NCBI GenBank assembly: GCA_965215705.1
Contig: CBDCEE010000003.1
Coordinates: 1,302,001-1,366,000 of the forward strand
DNA from: JAAXPZ01 sp965215705
GTDB lineage: Bacteria; Campylobacterota; Campylobacteria; Campylobacterales; Sulfurovaceae
Length of the DNA stretch: 64,000 nucleotides
Direction: 5' to 3'
Under the pieces are notes generated by a model, which was given only the letters and a program-made list of their open reading frames with translations, did no database searches and was not told the DNA's origin. Below are positions 40,978 through 49,938 of this stretch, one piece after another (the stretch's first letter is position 1; every line of letters begins with the position of its first letter). A program made the position numbers and the translations under genes.

Positions 40978-41885
40978 CGGTTCTCTCTTTTTTGATTGAC
41001 TTTCAGATACACAGAAAGCCCTAAAATCAATGCCGTGATCCCTCCAAGAAGGTACACAGCATAGAGAAGTTGTCCCGGATCAGTCAATGCAAACTTGAAG
41101 ACCAGCATGAGTGCTTCAATCGAAAGGGCAATAATAATCGAACCCAAAAATCGTACCATCGTCTGATGGCTGTCTTCAGAACTATCTCTGTGCCGTTCCC
41201 GTCCCAGCACCTCCTCCTCAAAGATCGCCTTGGTCAAATCCACAATCGCCAAAGAAAGGGTCAATAAAATGGTTGATTTGAACATCTCATTGATATCAAT
41301 ATTGGAGAAATCCAATCCAAAGCTCATAAAACTTGTCACGCCTTTGACAAACAAAAGCAGTGCCACCATAAAAAGTGCCACTGAGAATGATGCATAGATC
41401 CATTTGCTAAACTTACCAAAAGAGGACTCCATAGAACTGGGAGAGACCATTTTGAGAATATTTTTTAAGCTGATATCCACACAGATGATCGCCAATAGAT
41501 TGTCCTCTGTATCATAGAGTGGGAAGGTAGCCGTAACAACCAGTTCATTGGACAATAGTGAAGGATAGGGATCAGTCAGTTTACAGCGGTGTTCTCTGAC
41601 AGTCTTGTAGTAGTAGGCTCTGTCACTTCGGTTCTCTCCTTTTCCTGAACCAGAAAGTTTTTTGTTTTTGGATATGTTATCTGTGATCTGTATACCATTT
41701 CCATCTATGGCATAGACTACTTCACTCTGGGGCAGCACCTCTTGAAGCGTATCGATATTTTCCAGTACAGAATCCACCGAATCCCCACTGAGGCTGTGTG
41801 AGATATTGCGGCTCATAATATAGCAGAGGTAGGCTCTGGCTTTGGTGCGTATCTGTGCATACTCCTGTATCTCTTTGACTGTCAT
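40974..41885 (-). CDS. PDC-type sensor domain membrane protein
   Basis: A 303-residue protein. Residues about 1-165 form a PDC/Cache-like extracytoplasmic-type sensor (IDGNGIQITDN, RAYYYKTV, LVVTATFPLYD, LLAIICVDI). The C-terminal half has four membrane helices (about 170-190, 210-225, 245-265, 270-292). There is no kinase, cyclase or methyl-accepting domain, and no N-terminal membrane anchor, so sidedness of the sensor domain is uncertain. It lies 10 bp after the Mla lipoprotein gene. Confidence 0.7.
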   Translation of the reverse strand: MTVKEIQEYAQIRTKARAYLCYIMSRNISHSLSGDSVDSVLENIDTLQEVLPQSEVVYAIDGNGIQITDNISKNKKLSGSGKGENRSDRAYYYKTVREHRCKLTDPYPSLLSNELVVTATFPLYDTEDNLLAIICVDISLKNILKMVSPSSMESSFGKFSKWIYASFSVALFMVALLLFVKGVTSFMSFGLDFSNIDINEMFKSTILLTLSLAIVDLTKAIFEEEVLGRERHRDSSEDSHQTMVRFLGSIIIALSIEALMLVFKFALTDPGQLLYAVYLLGGITALILGLSVYLKVNQKRENR

Positions 41886-41894
41886 TTTATTCTC

Positions 41895-42467
41895 CTATAT
41901 CCATTGTAATAGATCTTGGCTCAGTCTCGTCATGATCCTATTGGTCGCTTCTACATAGCCTTTGGCGTCTGTAGTCATGGTCGGCTCTTTGTACGTAAAT
42001 CGTTTGCTCTTCAATAACCTTCCTGTACCTATATCGATCAGATTGAACTGAATAGAGACGATGGCATGGGATGCTTCTCCTCTGATATGATGAGAGAAAT
42101 CAAAGATACTGCTCTCCAGTCTGTAGTCCTCCCTCAGTGTAGAGGTATAAGGGATCACTGCCTTGAAACTATGGCTACGCTCCAGACTCTCTATCAGCAC
42201 TCCCTGCAACAGCCGTCCAAGGTTATTGGACCACTGGCTATTTTGATAGGTGCCCTGCTCTGAAGCAGAGTAGGAGTATCGCATCTTGTAGCTGGCCTTC
42301 TCTTTGATACTTCTGCTGTAGGATATCCTGATCGTTTTGTTTTTTCGATACGTATGATAAGACATATGGGTCGCTTGTGCATGCAGTGTGTAGACCTTCA
42401 ATGAAGGCTGCTTGCTGCTGCATCCGCTTATCATCAACAGTATGGCTATGAACAAGATCGTTCTCAT
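41895..42467 (-). CDS. ABC-type transport auxiliary lipoprotein (PqiC/MlaD-partner type)
   Basis: A 190-residue lipoprotein, lipobox MISGC, with a beta-rich body (YTLHAQ... at the start, VSIQFNLIDIGTGRLLKSKRF near the end) typical of the ABC_trans_aux/PqiC family that accompanies MCE systems. It overlaps the mlaD-like gene by 4 bp. Likely the outer-membrane anchored end of the lipid transport path. Confidence 0.8.
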   Translation of the reverse strand: MRTILFIAILLMISGCSSKQPSLKVYTLHAQATHMSYHTYRKNKTIRISYSRSIKEKASYKMRYSYSASEQGTYQNSQWSNNLGRLLQGVLIESLERSHSFKAVIPYTSTLREDYRLESSIFDFSHHIRGEASHAIVSIQFNLIDIGTGRLLKSKRFTYKEPTMTTDAKGYVEATNRIMTRLSQDLLQWI

Positions 42468-43429
42468 TCTCCCGGCCCCTTTCTTGTTTTTCTTGATTTG
42501 AAGAGCAGGTCATTAGGACTTCGCTCGACCTGTTGCATCAGATCATTGATCTGATTGCCCATGATCTCTATATCTACCAGTACCGGCTCAAAGAGCTTTT
42601 TGAGATTATAGTCTCCTCTCTTGAGGGTTCTTTCTACTCTAAGTGTCACCCTGTTGAAATTTTTTACAGTACTCATCAACTTTTTCAGCGCAGGTGTGCT
42701 CACCTCTTTGATATCGGCTAGATTGCTATTGGCTGTTTTCAGCTCTTCTGTAATATTTTCTGACAATGCGCCAAACTCTTCTGTCAACGTATGCATAGCA
42801 CTCCTGAAAGCAACCACTGTTCTGTTTACTTCATCTATCGAATCTATGGCTTTGAGTTCCAGTGTTTCACCATGGATAGTCATCTTTTCAACATTGTCAA
42901 AGATCTTTTCCAGCTTCTCAATATTTTTATCAGTAAGCAGTTTCTGCCCCTGATCTATCAGTTGTGTGATCTTGTCAGAGAGGTTGCCTATCCCTTTCTT
43001 TGCTACACTCATCCAGGAAGGAGCAGTAGGTATCCGAGGGATAAACTCTTCGGTAGGATGAAGTGTCTTGGCATCATTGGTTCCCCCCTCTATCTCTATA
43101 GACATCAGTCCTGTGAGCCCCATCATCTGCACATAGGCGACCATATCCTCTTTGATCGGTACGCCTCTCTTGATCTTGACCAGTATCTCTATCTTCTCTA
43201 TATTTTTTGGGTTGATACGGATCTCATCTATCCTCCCGATATCCACACCATGGAACTTCACCACTGAGTCCTTGGAGAGTCCCGATACTGACTCAGTCAT
43301 CTCTATGCGGTAGGTATCAAACTCCCGGTATGCACCAACCTTTCCGATCCAGAGTGCAAACCATATCAAACCGGCACCAAAAAGCAGCACAAAGATACCG
43401 ACGATCGTATAATTTGCCTTGCTATACAT
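42464..43429 (-). CDS. mlaD: MCE-domain substrate-binding protein, MlaD-like
   Basis: A 321-residue protein with an N-terminal membrane helix (YTIVGIFVLLFGAGLIWFALWI), an MCE domain (VSGLSKDSVVKFHGVDIGRIDEI; MGLTGLMSIEIEGG), and a long helical C-terminal part. MCE proteins form rings or tubes that pass phospholipids through the periplasm. Overlaps mlaF-like by 8 bp. Confidence 0.92.
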   Translation of the reverse strand: MYSKANYTIVGIFVLLFGAGLIWFALWIGKVGAYREFDTYRIEMTESVSGLSKDSVVKFHGVDIGRIDEIRINPKNIEKIEILVKIKRGVPIKEDMVAYVQMMGLTGLMSIEIEGGTNDAKTLHPTEEFIPRIPTAPSWMSVAKKGIGNLSDKITQLIDQGQKLLTDKNIEKLEKIFDNVEKMTIHGETLELKAIDSIDEVNRTVVAFRSAMHTLTEEFGALSENITEELKTANSNLADIKEVSTPALKKLMSTVKNFNRVTLRVERTLKRGDYNLKKLFEPVLVDIEIMGNQINDLMQQVERSPNDLLFKSRKTRKGPGE

Positions 43430-44207
43430 CTGCTGCCTCTTTCAGGTCAAGCTGACCTAGATATTTCTGTTTGGTATACTCATTTTTAAAAAATTCTTCC
43501 ACAAAAGGATGTTGTGATTGTAACACATTTTTCAAAGTTCCCTCTGCAACTACCCTCTTGTCTGCCAAGATCGCCATCCTGTCCACAATGCTGAAAATTG
43601 AGTCCAGATCATGTGTGATCATCACCACAGTAATCCCTAACAGATCACGAAGCTCCACGATCAGCTTATCAAAATTTCTCGCCCCCACAGGATCCAATCC
43701 AGAAGTAGGCTCATCCAAAAAGAGCAGTTTGGGTTCCATGGCAAGTGCTCTTGCCAGTGCAGCACGCTTGATCATTCCTCCACTCAGTTCAGAGGGATAG
43801 AGGGATCCTACATAGGGTTCCAAGCCCACCAATGCGATCTTGGATTGCACCAGCCTTGCTCTCATCTCTTTGGAGATATCGGTATACTCTTTGAGCTGTA
43901 CCTCTATATTTTCTGCTATCGTCATCGAAGAAAAAAGTGCCCCAAACTGAAACAGTACTCCCCACTCCTGACGCAACGCCTGTGCCTGGGAATAGCGTAT
44001 CTTTTTCAGTGTATGCCCCAATACAGTAATCTCTCCAGCATCAGGCTCCATGAGCATGATCATCTCTTTCATCAACACTGATTTTCCCGATCCACTTCCA
44101 CCCAGTATGCCATAGATCTCATTGGACTCTATATGCAAAGAGACCCCATCATGTACCACCCTCTCACCAAAGCGTGTTACGATCTCTTTCATCTGGATAA
44201 CACTCAT
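43422..44207 (-). CDS. mlaF: ABC transporter ATPase, MlaF-like
   Basis: A 261-residue ATPase with Walker A GGSGSGKS, Q-loop LFQFGALFSSMT (the MlaF-type Q-loop), signature LSGGMIKRAALARAL, Walker B LLFLDEPTSGLDP, and switch histidine in ITHDLDS. Pairs with the MlaE-like permease encoded directly upstream (4-bp overlap). Confidence 0.94.
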   Translation of the reverse strand: MSVIQMKEIVTRFGERVVHDGVSLHIESNEIYGILGGSGSGKSVLMKEMIMLMEPDAGEITVLGHTLKKIRYSQAQALRQEWGVLFQFGALFSSMTIAENIEVQLKEYTDISKEMRARLVQSKIALVGLEPYVGSLYPSELSGGMIKRAALARALAMEPKLLFLDEPTSGLDPVGARNFDKLIVELRDLLGITVVMITHDLDSIFSIVDRMAILADKRVVAEGTLKNVLQSQHPFVEEFFKNEYTKQKYLGQLDLKEAADV

Positions 44208-45307
44208 ATGCCAAACTCCGTATAGATGATGGAGAAGAGTGCATCAAAAGCGATCACCATAAAGATCGAATTGACCACAGAAGCAGTGGTTTGCAATCCT
44301 ATACTCTCCGTATTATCTGAGACTTTGAACCCACGGTAGCAGCCTATCGCAGCGATCACAAAAGCAAATACCGGCGCCTTAAGCATGCCTAGAAGATAAT
44401 GTTTGACATCCAGCACTTCATAGAGTCTATCGGTAAATTGGGTGATAGAGAGTCCCAACTGCATCTTGGCAGCAAACATACCACCAGCAATCCCGATCAT
44501 ATCTGAAAAAAAGATCAACAGCGGTAACGAGATCATCAATGCAAAGACACGAGGGATCACTAAAAAATAGTAAGGGTCAAAGCCCATGGTACGCATAGCA
44601 GCAATCTCCTCTGTGATTTTCATCGCTCCGATCTCTGCTGTATAGGCTGATCCACTACGACCAGCGATCACAATCGCAGTGATCATAGGGCCAAGCTCTC
44701 TGACCATAGAGATCGCTACTGTATCTACGATAAAAATATCTGCTCCAAATTTTGCCAACTGCACTGCCCCTTGATAGGCAACGACCATACCCACCAGAAA
44801 AGCGGTCAGCCCTACAATGATCAGTGCGGTAAACCCAGATTCGTACGCATGATAGGTGATCTCCTTGAATCGTATATTTCGAGGATGGAGGAGGAGGTTG
44901 AATATCGCACTGAACAGATGTCCGATAAATGTCGTAAATGCTTTAATATCTACCCAGACATCTATCGTACTTCTTCCGATCTTCTCTAAAAACCCCTTTT
45001 TTTTAGGTTGCGGCACTCTCTTTTCATTCTTTTTTAAAAGACGATACATATTTTGCTGATCTGATGTATACCCTATAACCTCAACCAAACTATCTACTTT
45101 AAACTGCTCTAGATATTTGCTAAAAAGTAGCACACCTGCACTATCAAACTCTTCTACTGCGGAGAGATCCCATATCACTTTCTTCCTGGAAGGAATGTTG
45201 CATAGAGCCTGCTCCAATTTACGTAGATGGGCTAATGTCCATGCTCCCGATGAAAATATCTTGATGGTGTGAGGATGCACCTCATAATACAAAAATGGAT
45301 TCTTCAT
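44204..45307 (-). CDS. mlaE: ABC permease MlaE-like with N-terminal STAS domain
   Basis: A 367-residue protein: residues ~1-95 form a STAS-like domain (WDLSAVEEFDSAGVLLFSKYL), fusing the MlaB-type function, and the rest is an MlaE permease with five to six membrane helices (FLVGMVVAYQGAVQLAKFGAD; REL-GPMITAIVIAGRSGSAYTAEIGAMK in part). An upstream extension to 45388 is open, but the ATG at 45307 gives the usual family length and an AGG-type site. First gene of the mlaE-mlaF-mlaD-lipoprotein operon for phospholipid trafficking. Confidence 0.9.
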   Translation of the reverse strand: MKNPFLYYEVHPHTIKIFSSGAWTLAHLRKLEQALCNIPSRKKVIWDLSAVEEFDSAGVLLFSKYLEQFKVDSLVEVIGYTSDQQNMYRLLKKNEKRVPQPKKKGFLEKIGRSTIDVWVDIKAFTTFIGHLFSAIFNLLLHPRNIRFKEITYHAYESGFTALIIVGLTAFLVGMVVAYQGAVQLAKFGADIFIVDTVAISMVRELGPMITAIVIAGRSGSAYTAEIGAMKITEEIAAMRTMGFDPYYFLVIPRVFALMISLPLLIFFSDMIGIAGGMFAAKMQLGLSITQFTDRLYEVLDVKHYLLGMLKAPVFAFVIAAIGCYRGFKVSDNTESIGLQTTASVVNSIFMVIAFDALFSIIYTEFGI

Positions 45308-45500
45308 AATACCTATTATGGATAATATTGCATTAAACTTCATAAAACGATCAAACAAATATGCCGTTATAGGCACGTACTTAGCCATAAAGAAGCCAAA
45401 TAACCGTTGCTAAGGTAATACTTTGGTCACCTATGAGTAATTTTACAGTCACCCATTTATCCTATACTTTCACTGTGTTTAAAACAAATAAGGAGACATC

Positions 45501-45845
45501 ATGAAATTCAAACTTTCAATCGTAACACTACTTTTAGGTACTATGACCGCATTTGGCGGATTTGGCTCAGGTATGGGCAGTGGATTTGGCGCAGCAGAAA
45601 GTGCCCATGACACAGCACATGAAGCAGTAGGAGCAGCACATGACACTGCCCATGACGTAATAGGCACTGCACACGACACAGCACATGAAGCAGCAGGCAG
45701 TGCACATGATACGGCACATAATGCACACCGTACAGCGCATAATACTGCTCACACCGCACATGCCACTGCACATACTAATGCAGACAAAGCACACACGCGT
45801 AGACATACCCGTGCCAGAAGGATATTTTCCTCTCTTGGAATGTAA
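45501..45845 (+). CDS. Secreted histidine-rich protein of six 11-residue repeats
   Basis: A 114-residue exported protein: signal peptide (KFKLSIVTLLLGTMTAFG), a short glycine/methionine linker (GFGSGMGSGFGAA), then six tandem 11-residue units of the form AHDTAHEAAGx (residues about 34-99; DNA 45600-45797, a 33-bp period), and a basic end. Each unit has histidines at positions 3 and 7 or nearby. The 11-residue period recalls group 3 LEA and apolipoprotein-like amphipathic helices; the dense histidines suggest metal binding (inference). AAGGAG precedes the ATG, and a strong terminator follows. Single gene. Confidence 0.8.
   Translation: MKFKLSIVTLLLGTMTAFGGFGSGMGSGFGAAESAHDTAHEAVGAAHDTAHDVIGTAHDTAHEAAGSAHDTAHNAHRTAHNTAHTAHATAHTNADKAHTRRHTRARRIFSSLGM
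45600..45797 (+). repeat. Six tandem 33-bp coding repeats
   Basis: Six in-frame units encode AHDTAH-type 11-mers. The first three are nearly identical at protein level; the last three drift (HNTAHTAHA, HTNADKAHT). Confidence 0.85.
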
Positions 45846-45852
45846 TACACTG

Positions 45853-45878
45853 GCTCTTTTGCGCTTAAGCAAAAGAGC
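45853..45878. terminator. Terminator after the histidine-rich protein gene
   Basis: GCTCTTTTGC and GCAAAAGAGC form a perfect 10-bp stem around GCTTAA, 7 bp past the stop codon. Confidence 0.8.
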
Positions 45879-45938
45879 TGCTGCTTCTATATCACCCATT
45901 TCTACAAAATAACTATCTAAAATACCTCTCATATAACT

Positions 45939-45952
45939 TTGATATGTATCAA
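45939..45952 (+). promoter_or_regulatory. FNR-type box of the siroheme decarboxylase gene
   Basis: TTGATATGTATCAA, perfect TTGAT-N4-ATCAA. TATACT at 45975-45980 is the matching -10; the deduced start site near 45987 lies 41.5 bp from the box centre. Confidence 0.85.
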
Positions 45953-46004
45953 TCTCTGCTACACTTCCCTAGACTATACTATCCCAAACCACTATGGAGC
46001 ATCC

Positions 46005-47015
46005 ATGAGCAATGAATTATTAAAAGATGAACTACTCTATCAAATGCAAAACGCATTTCCTATGACTAAAAAACCTTTTGAGGAGATTGCCAAAGCATTA
46101 GGCAGTACCGAAGAGACAGTCATCCAAACCGTACAGCATCTCAAGGACGAAAAGATCATTCGACAGACCTCAGCAATCTTTGATACCAAAAGGCTGGGAT
46201 ACAAGTCTTCTCTGGTAGCATTCAAGGTAGCCGAGGATCAAATCGACCAAGCTGCCGAGATCATCAATGCCCATCCAGGGGTCAGTCATAACTACCTAAG
46301 AAACCATGAGTACAATATCTGGTTTACCATGGCGGTGGCACCTGATTCCAAGTTTGGGTTAGAGAAAACGATAGAGATACTCCAAGAGCAGACAGGTGCA
46401 GAGGATGCCATCATCCTCCCAACGCTGAAGATGTTCAAAATCTCTGTCAAGATGGATACCACAGGCAAGCGTGCAAAAAAAGAAAAAGTCAAACGTGTCG
46501 CCCACAAAGAGATAGAATTGACCGACATCCATATCGCAGTGATCAAAGAGCTCCAAAAAGACATCACTATCACCTCTGAACCCTATGCAGAGGCGATAGA
46601 GAGACTTGGCATGGACTATGAGACATTTTTTGCTATCGCCCATGAGCTCAAAGATGCGGGTGTCATGCGACGCTTTGCCACCATTCTCAATCACCGAAAA
46701 GCAGGATTTTCTGCCAACGCGATGTCTGTCTGGTCAGTCCCAGAGGAAGAGGGAGAACGTATTGGACGTGAGATGGCAGAGTTCTCCGCTGTGAGCCACT
46801 GCTACCTACGCCCCAAATACCCCAACTGGCCCTACAACCTCTTCGCCATGGTACACGCCAAAACCCAAGAAGAGTGCGATGCTCTCATCGACGAAATGGC
46901 AAAAGAGAGTGGATTGAGCGAATATGGAAAGCTGTATTCTAGTGTAGAGTTTAAAAAGCAGCGATTGGTGTATTTCGATGATGCGTTTAAGGCGTGGGAA
47001 GCAAGTGTCTCGTAG
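46005..47015 (+). CDS. Siroheme decarboxylase, fused AhbA-AhbB / NirDL type
   Basis: A 336-residue protein made of two AsnC/Lrp-like halves (about 1-165 and 185-336). Each half has a winged-helix part (FEEIAKALGSTEETVIQTV; AEAIERLGMDYETFFAIA) and a ligand domain with a V-SHNYLR or VSHCYLR motif followed by a YN(I/L) segment, the hallmark of AhbA/AhbB and NirD/L/G/H. These enzymes decarboxylate siroheme to 12,18-didecarboxysiroheme for heme d1 or alternative heme synthesis. The start at 46005 is chosen because the FNR box occupies the upstream extension. The TAG stop is the GTAG head of a REP hairpin. Confidence 0.88.
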   Translation: MSNELLKDELLYQMQNAFPMTKKPFEEIAKALGSTEETVIQTVQHLKDEKIIRQTSAIFDTKRLGYKSSLVAFKVAEDQIDQAAEIINAHPGVSHNYLRNHEYNIWFTMAVAPDSKFGLEKTIEILQEQTGAEDAIILPTLKMFKISVKMDTTGKRAKKEKVKRVAHKEIELTDIHIAVIKELQKDITITSEPYAEAIERLGMDYETFFAIAHELKDAGVMRRFATILNHRKAGFSANAMSVWSVPEEEGERIGREMAEFSAVSHCYLRPKYPNWPYNLFAMVHAKTQEECDALIDEMAKESGLSEYGKLYSSVEFKKQRLVYFDDAFKAWEASVS

Positions 47016-47036
47016 GGGTAGGTTTTATGCCTACCC
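47012..47036 (+). repeat. GTAG-type REP hairpin
   Basis: GTAGGGGTAGG followed by CCTACCC, same size (25 bp) and head as the REPs at 28951 and 28992. It contains the stop codon of the siroheme decarboxylase gene and sits between two convergent genes. Confidence 0.8.
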
Positions 47037-47044
47037 AAAATAAA

Positions 47045-47323
47045 TTAAGCGTTCATCTTCCCTACAGCACAGGATACAAAGCTCTTTGCTTTGGCGGTCG
47101 TCCCATCGATAAATCCCATCTCTTCTGTCGCTAATGGATAGCCTAGTTTTTTGAGTGCAATTGCCAGAGCATCCAGCTGGTGATCCTCTATATCAACTGT
47201 GATTTTTCTAGGCTCTACCTCTAGGTCTACCTCTACTGCACCAAACTCATCTGCTAGCTTACTGGTAAGTGTGCTTGCACAGCCACCACATTTTACGTTG
47301 ATGACTTCAAATGTCTTTTTCAT
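47045..47323 (-). CDS. Heavy-metal-associated domain protein (copper chaperone type)
   Basis: A 92-residue cytoplasmic protein with an HMA fold: VINVKCGGCAST has the metal-binding CxxC, followed by a VDLEVEPRKITVDI strand pair. A C-terminal tail of about 25 residues carries one further cysteine. Located next to a two-component system, cytochrome c and multicopper oxidase, it probably shuttles copper (inference). Confidence 0.85.
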   Translation of the reverse strand: MKKTFEVINVKCGGCASTLTSKLADEFGAVEVDLEVEPRKITVDIEDHQLDALAIALKKLGYPLATEEMGFIDGTTAKAKSFVSCAVGKMNA

Positions 47324-47385
47324 TGTTTATCCTTATATTTCTTTTTTATTTATTATAGTTTTATTCCATTAATAAAACAAATCTA

Positions 47386-48594
47386 TTAGAACTGTAGTCT
47401 AAAGGTTGTGCCCTGCTCTGGCACCGAATCCAATGTGATGGTGATACCATACTGATCACAAATACTGCGTACAATACTCAGCCCTATACCAAAGCCTCCT
47501 GATTGTGTGGTAGCTCTGGTGAACTTCCCGTAGATCTCTTGTTGTTTCTCTGGGGCAATCCCTATGCCTTGATCTGCAATCTCCACAACACCATCAATGA
47601 GAGCAATGCTAATGACCGATCCTGCCGGTGAATACTTGATCGCATTGCCAATGAGATTGCCAAAGAGCAGAGAGAGCTGTTGAGATGGGATAGTATAGAG
47701 ATGTGTCTCTATCTTTGAGGCGAGTGTGATACGTTTGATCTGGGCTAGTGGCTGGTAGTAGGTGATGCTTTTTTGTAGTAGCTCTCCTACCTGCGTCACT
47801 TCTTCTGGCTCTTTGGCGGGGGCAAAGTTGAGATAGGTCAGTGAGCGGTAGATATCGTAGAGCTGTTTGGTACTGATCGAGATATTGTTGAGACTCTTAG
47901 GCGTACACCCCCCTGCTTTGAGTGCCTGCTCTGTCGCCATCGAGAGCGAGGTGATGGGGGTATTGAGCTCATGGGTCACATCATTGATAAAGTGCTCTAT
48001 CTGCGCTACACGTTTGCGTACGGGTTTCATAAAAAGCCTAGAGAGTAGCCATGCGATCACCCCAACGATCAACATCACCAGCAATACAACCTGCCAGACC
48101 TCTTTTTGTAGTACTGCGATAGAAGCAGAGAGCATACGGGTCGTGGCAATGATACGCTCTACCCCCATATGTCCTTTGGCAGCGTCTGAGATGAGGATAC
48201 TGTAGCCGTTTTCATTATAATATCCCAAGGGATAGTGTTCCAACGTCACATCGGTTTGCTCACCTCTCTTCATACGCATCGCCAGACAGAAAGGATGGTC
48301 TTGCATATGGCTGAGCTGTGCGCCATTGATATGTCTGCCCTGCTTGTCCAGCAATGTCACTTCGATCTCTTCCATAGGCGGGATAAATTGGTACTTGGTA
48401 CCTTCCATCTGCGCAGAGATGATACGGCTGGCCTCTTTGTCTATGATATGCTCGAGCTTGTAGTAGGTTTTGCTCTCCAGTGCCTGCTTTTGCGAGACAT
48501 AGTACCAGTAGCCTACCAATGCAATCAGCAAGAAGGAGGAGACGATATAGAGCCCCAGAAAGGAGTAGAACGAGCGCTTCTCCAACTCATTCAT
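47386..48594 (-). CDS. Sensor histidine kinase
   Basis: A 402-residue membrane kinase. Two membrane helices (about 10-29 and 164-185) enclose a ~130-residue periplasmic sensor. HisKA carries DVTHELNTPI, and HATPase carries NLIGNAIKY, DQGIGI and GFGIGLSI. It overlaps the response regulator by 8 bp. The neighbouring copper-type genes suggest metal or envelope stress sensing. Confidence 0.92.
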   Translation of the reverse strand: MNELEKRSFYSFLGLYIVSSFLLIALVGYWYYVSQKQALESKTYYKLEHIIDKEASRIISAQMEGTKYQFIPPMEEIEVTLLDKQGRHINGAQLSHMQDHPFCLAMRMKRGEQTDVTLEHYPLGYYNENGYSILISDAAKGHMGVERIIATTRMLSASIAVLQKEVWQVVLLVMLIVGVIAWLLSRLFMKPVRKRVAQIEHFINDVTHELNTPITSLSMATEQALKAGGCTPKSLNNISISTKQLYDIYRSLTYLNFAPAKEPEEVTQVGELLQKSITYYQPLAQIKRITLASKIETHLYTIPSQQLSLLFGNLIGNAIKYSPAGSVISIALIDGVVEIADQGIGIAPEKQQEIYGKFTRATTQSGGFGIGLSIVRSICDQYGITITLDSVPEQGTTFRLQF

Positions 48595-49240
48595 AGCGGT
48601 ACCCTAGCCCTCTCTGTGTCGTGATCTTGCTCGCCCCGATTATCTCACGTAGATTGCGTATATGTGACCTGATCGTAGCATCGGTAGGGATCGTATCGTA
48701 TGTCCAGATATTTTGGGTGAGCTCTTCTGCTGAAATCACGCACGAGGGGTGTGCGAGGAAATACTCCAAGAGTTGTGCCTCCTTGGGCTTGAGTGAGGTT
48801 TGTGTCCCTGCATAATGTATGACTTTGTAACGTGGATCATAACGGATCTCGCTGTCTAGCCAGATGCTTTGATCCTGTTCGATACGAAACAGCACCTTAC
48901 TCTTCTCTATCCGTAATCTCAGCTCTTCAAGCTCAAAGGGTTTTCTAATATAGTCATGCGCCCCTGCATCAAAGCTCTCTTTGAGGTGTTTGGTATCGAC
49001 ATAGGCAGTGATGATGATCGCGGGGGTAGTATCGTGATAAGTACGTAATTCTCTGAGTAGCTCGATACCACTCTGCCCAGGAACATTGATATCCAAGATC
49101 AACAGATCATAGGAGACTCCCTCCAGATGATCCATCGCTTCAGCACTGTCGAATACGCGCTCTACCGTATAATATACCTGTAAATAATCTGTCAATATCT
49201 CACCCAGTACGGGATCATCTTCCATGAGGAGTATTTTCAT
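48587..49240 (-). CDS. OmpR-family response regulator
   Basis: A 217-residue regulator: receiver domain with acidic pair MEDD, phosphoacceptor in LILDINVPG and lysine in YIRKPF, then an OmpR/PhoB winged helix (AELTQNIWTYDT-like, IRSHIRNLREIIG, TQRGLGYRY). Partner of the kinase encoded directly downstream. Confidence 0.94.
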   Translation of the reverse strand: MKILLMEDDPVLGEILTDYLQVYYTVERVFDSAEAMDHLEGVSYDLLILDINVPGQSGIELLRELRTYHDTTPAIIITAYVDTKHLKESFDAGAHDYIRKPFELEELRLRIEKSKVLFRIEQDQSIWLDSEIRYDPRYKVIHYAGTQTSLKPKEAQLLEYFLAHPSCVISAEELTQNIWTYDTIPTDATIRSHIRNLREIIGASKITTQRGLGYRYE

Positions 49241-49287
49241 TATCCGCCTTTAGACCATTACACTAACTATAACCATATACTATTAAC

Positions 49288-49713
49288 CTATTTACTGATA
49301 CCAAACCGCTCATCATAACGCTTTTTGATCTTTTGGGGCCACAAGTTATGTACATACTTTAAGATATCATCTCGCTCTTTTTGAGTGAGTGAGGCTTGAA
49401 ACGCTGGCATCCATCCTACATAGCCTTTGCCATAGGTTTTGCCTCCTTGGGTGATGATCTTACGTAGAAGATCTGGTGCATGATGCCAAGTATGGGCGCT
49501 GCCATTGAGTGCTGGAGGCTGAAGTTTGCCATCTGTTCTCTTGCCTTGGAGAGCGGGACTTTGGGGGCCAATACCCTCAGGTCCATGACAAGAGGCACAG
49601 TTAGCTGCAAACAGTGCCTTGCCATTGGCAATGGCTTGGACATCATTCCATCCACCAGCTTGGAGAAGGTAGGTTGATTGTACAGTTAACAGTAAAAAAA
49701 TAAAAACTTTCAT
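49288..49713 (-). CDS. Secreted monoheme cytochrome c
   Basis: A 141-residue class I cytochrome c. Signal peptide (FIFLLLTVQSTYLLQAG), heme site CASCHG in FAANCASCHGPEG, and distal methionine probably in GWMPAF. It lies between the two-component system and the multicopper oxidase and may pass electrons to it (inference). Confidence 0.9.
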   Translation of the reverse strand: MKVFIFLLLTVQSTYLLQAGGWNDVQAIANGKALFAANCASCHGPEGIGPQSPALQGKRTDGKLQPPALNGSAHTWHHAPDLLRKIITQGGKTYGKGYVGWMPAFQASLTQKERDDILKYVHNLWPQKIKKRYDERFGISK

Positions 49714-49938
49714 AATAATCCTTTGGGGTTATATGGTCTAAGTATATAGAATACGTGTGCAAGTAATGTGCAAGTATAGGTTAAAGCATACAGGGGAAAA
49801 GGAAGAAACAGCTGCCCTGTATGCATAATGACATACCCACGGAGGAACAATGGATATATCACCTATCTCAAGGAGATAAACAGAGTATACACCACCTGTG
49901 TGCAACAAATGTGCAAAGAGCATGATGCCAAATCTGAA

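Noticed and set aside
45600..45797. 33-bp repeats as a CRISPR array
   Set aside because: The repeats are contiguous without spacers and encode a protein repeat in frame.
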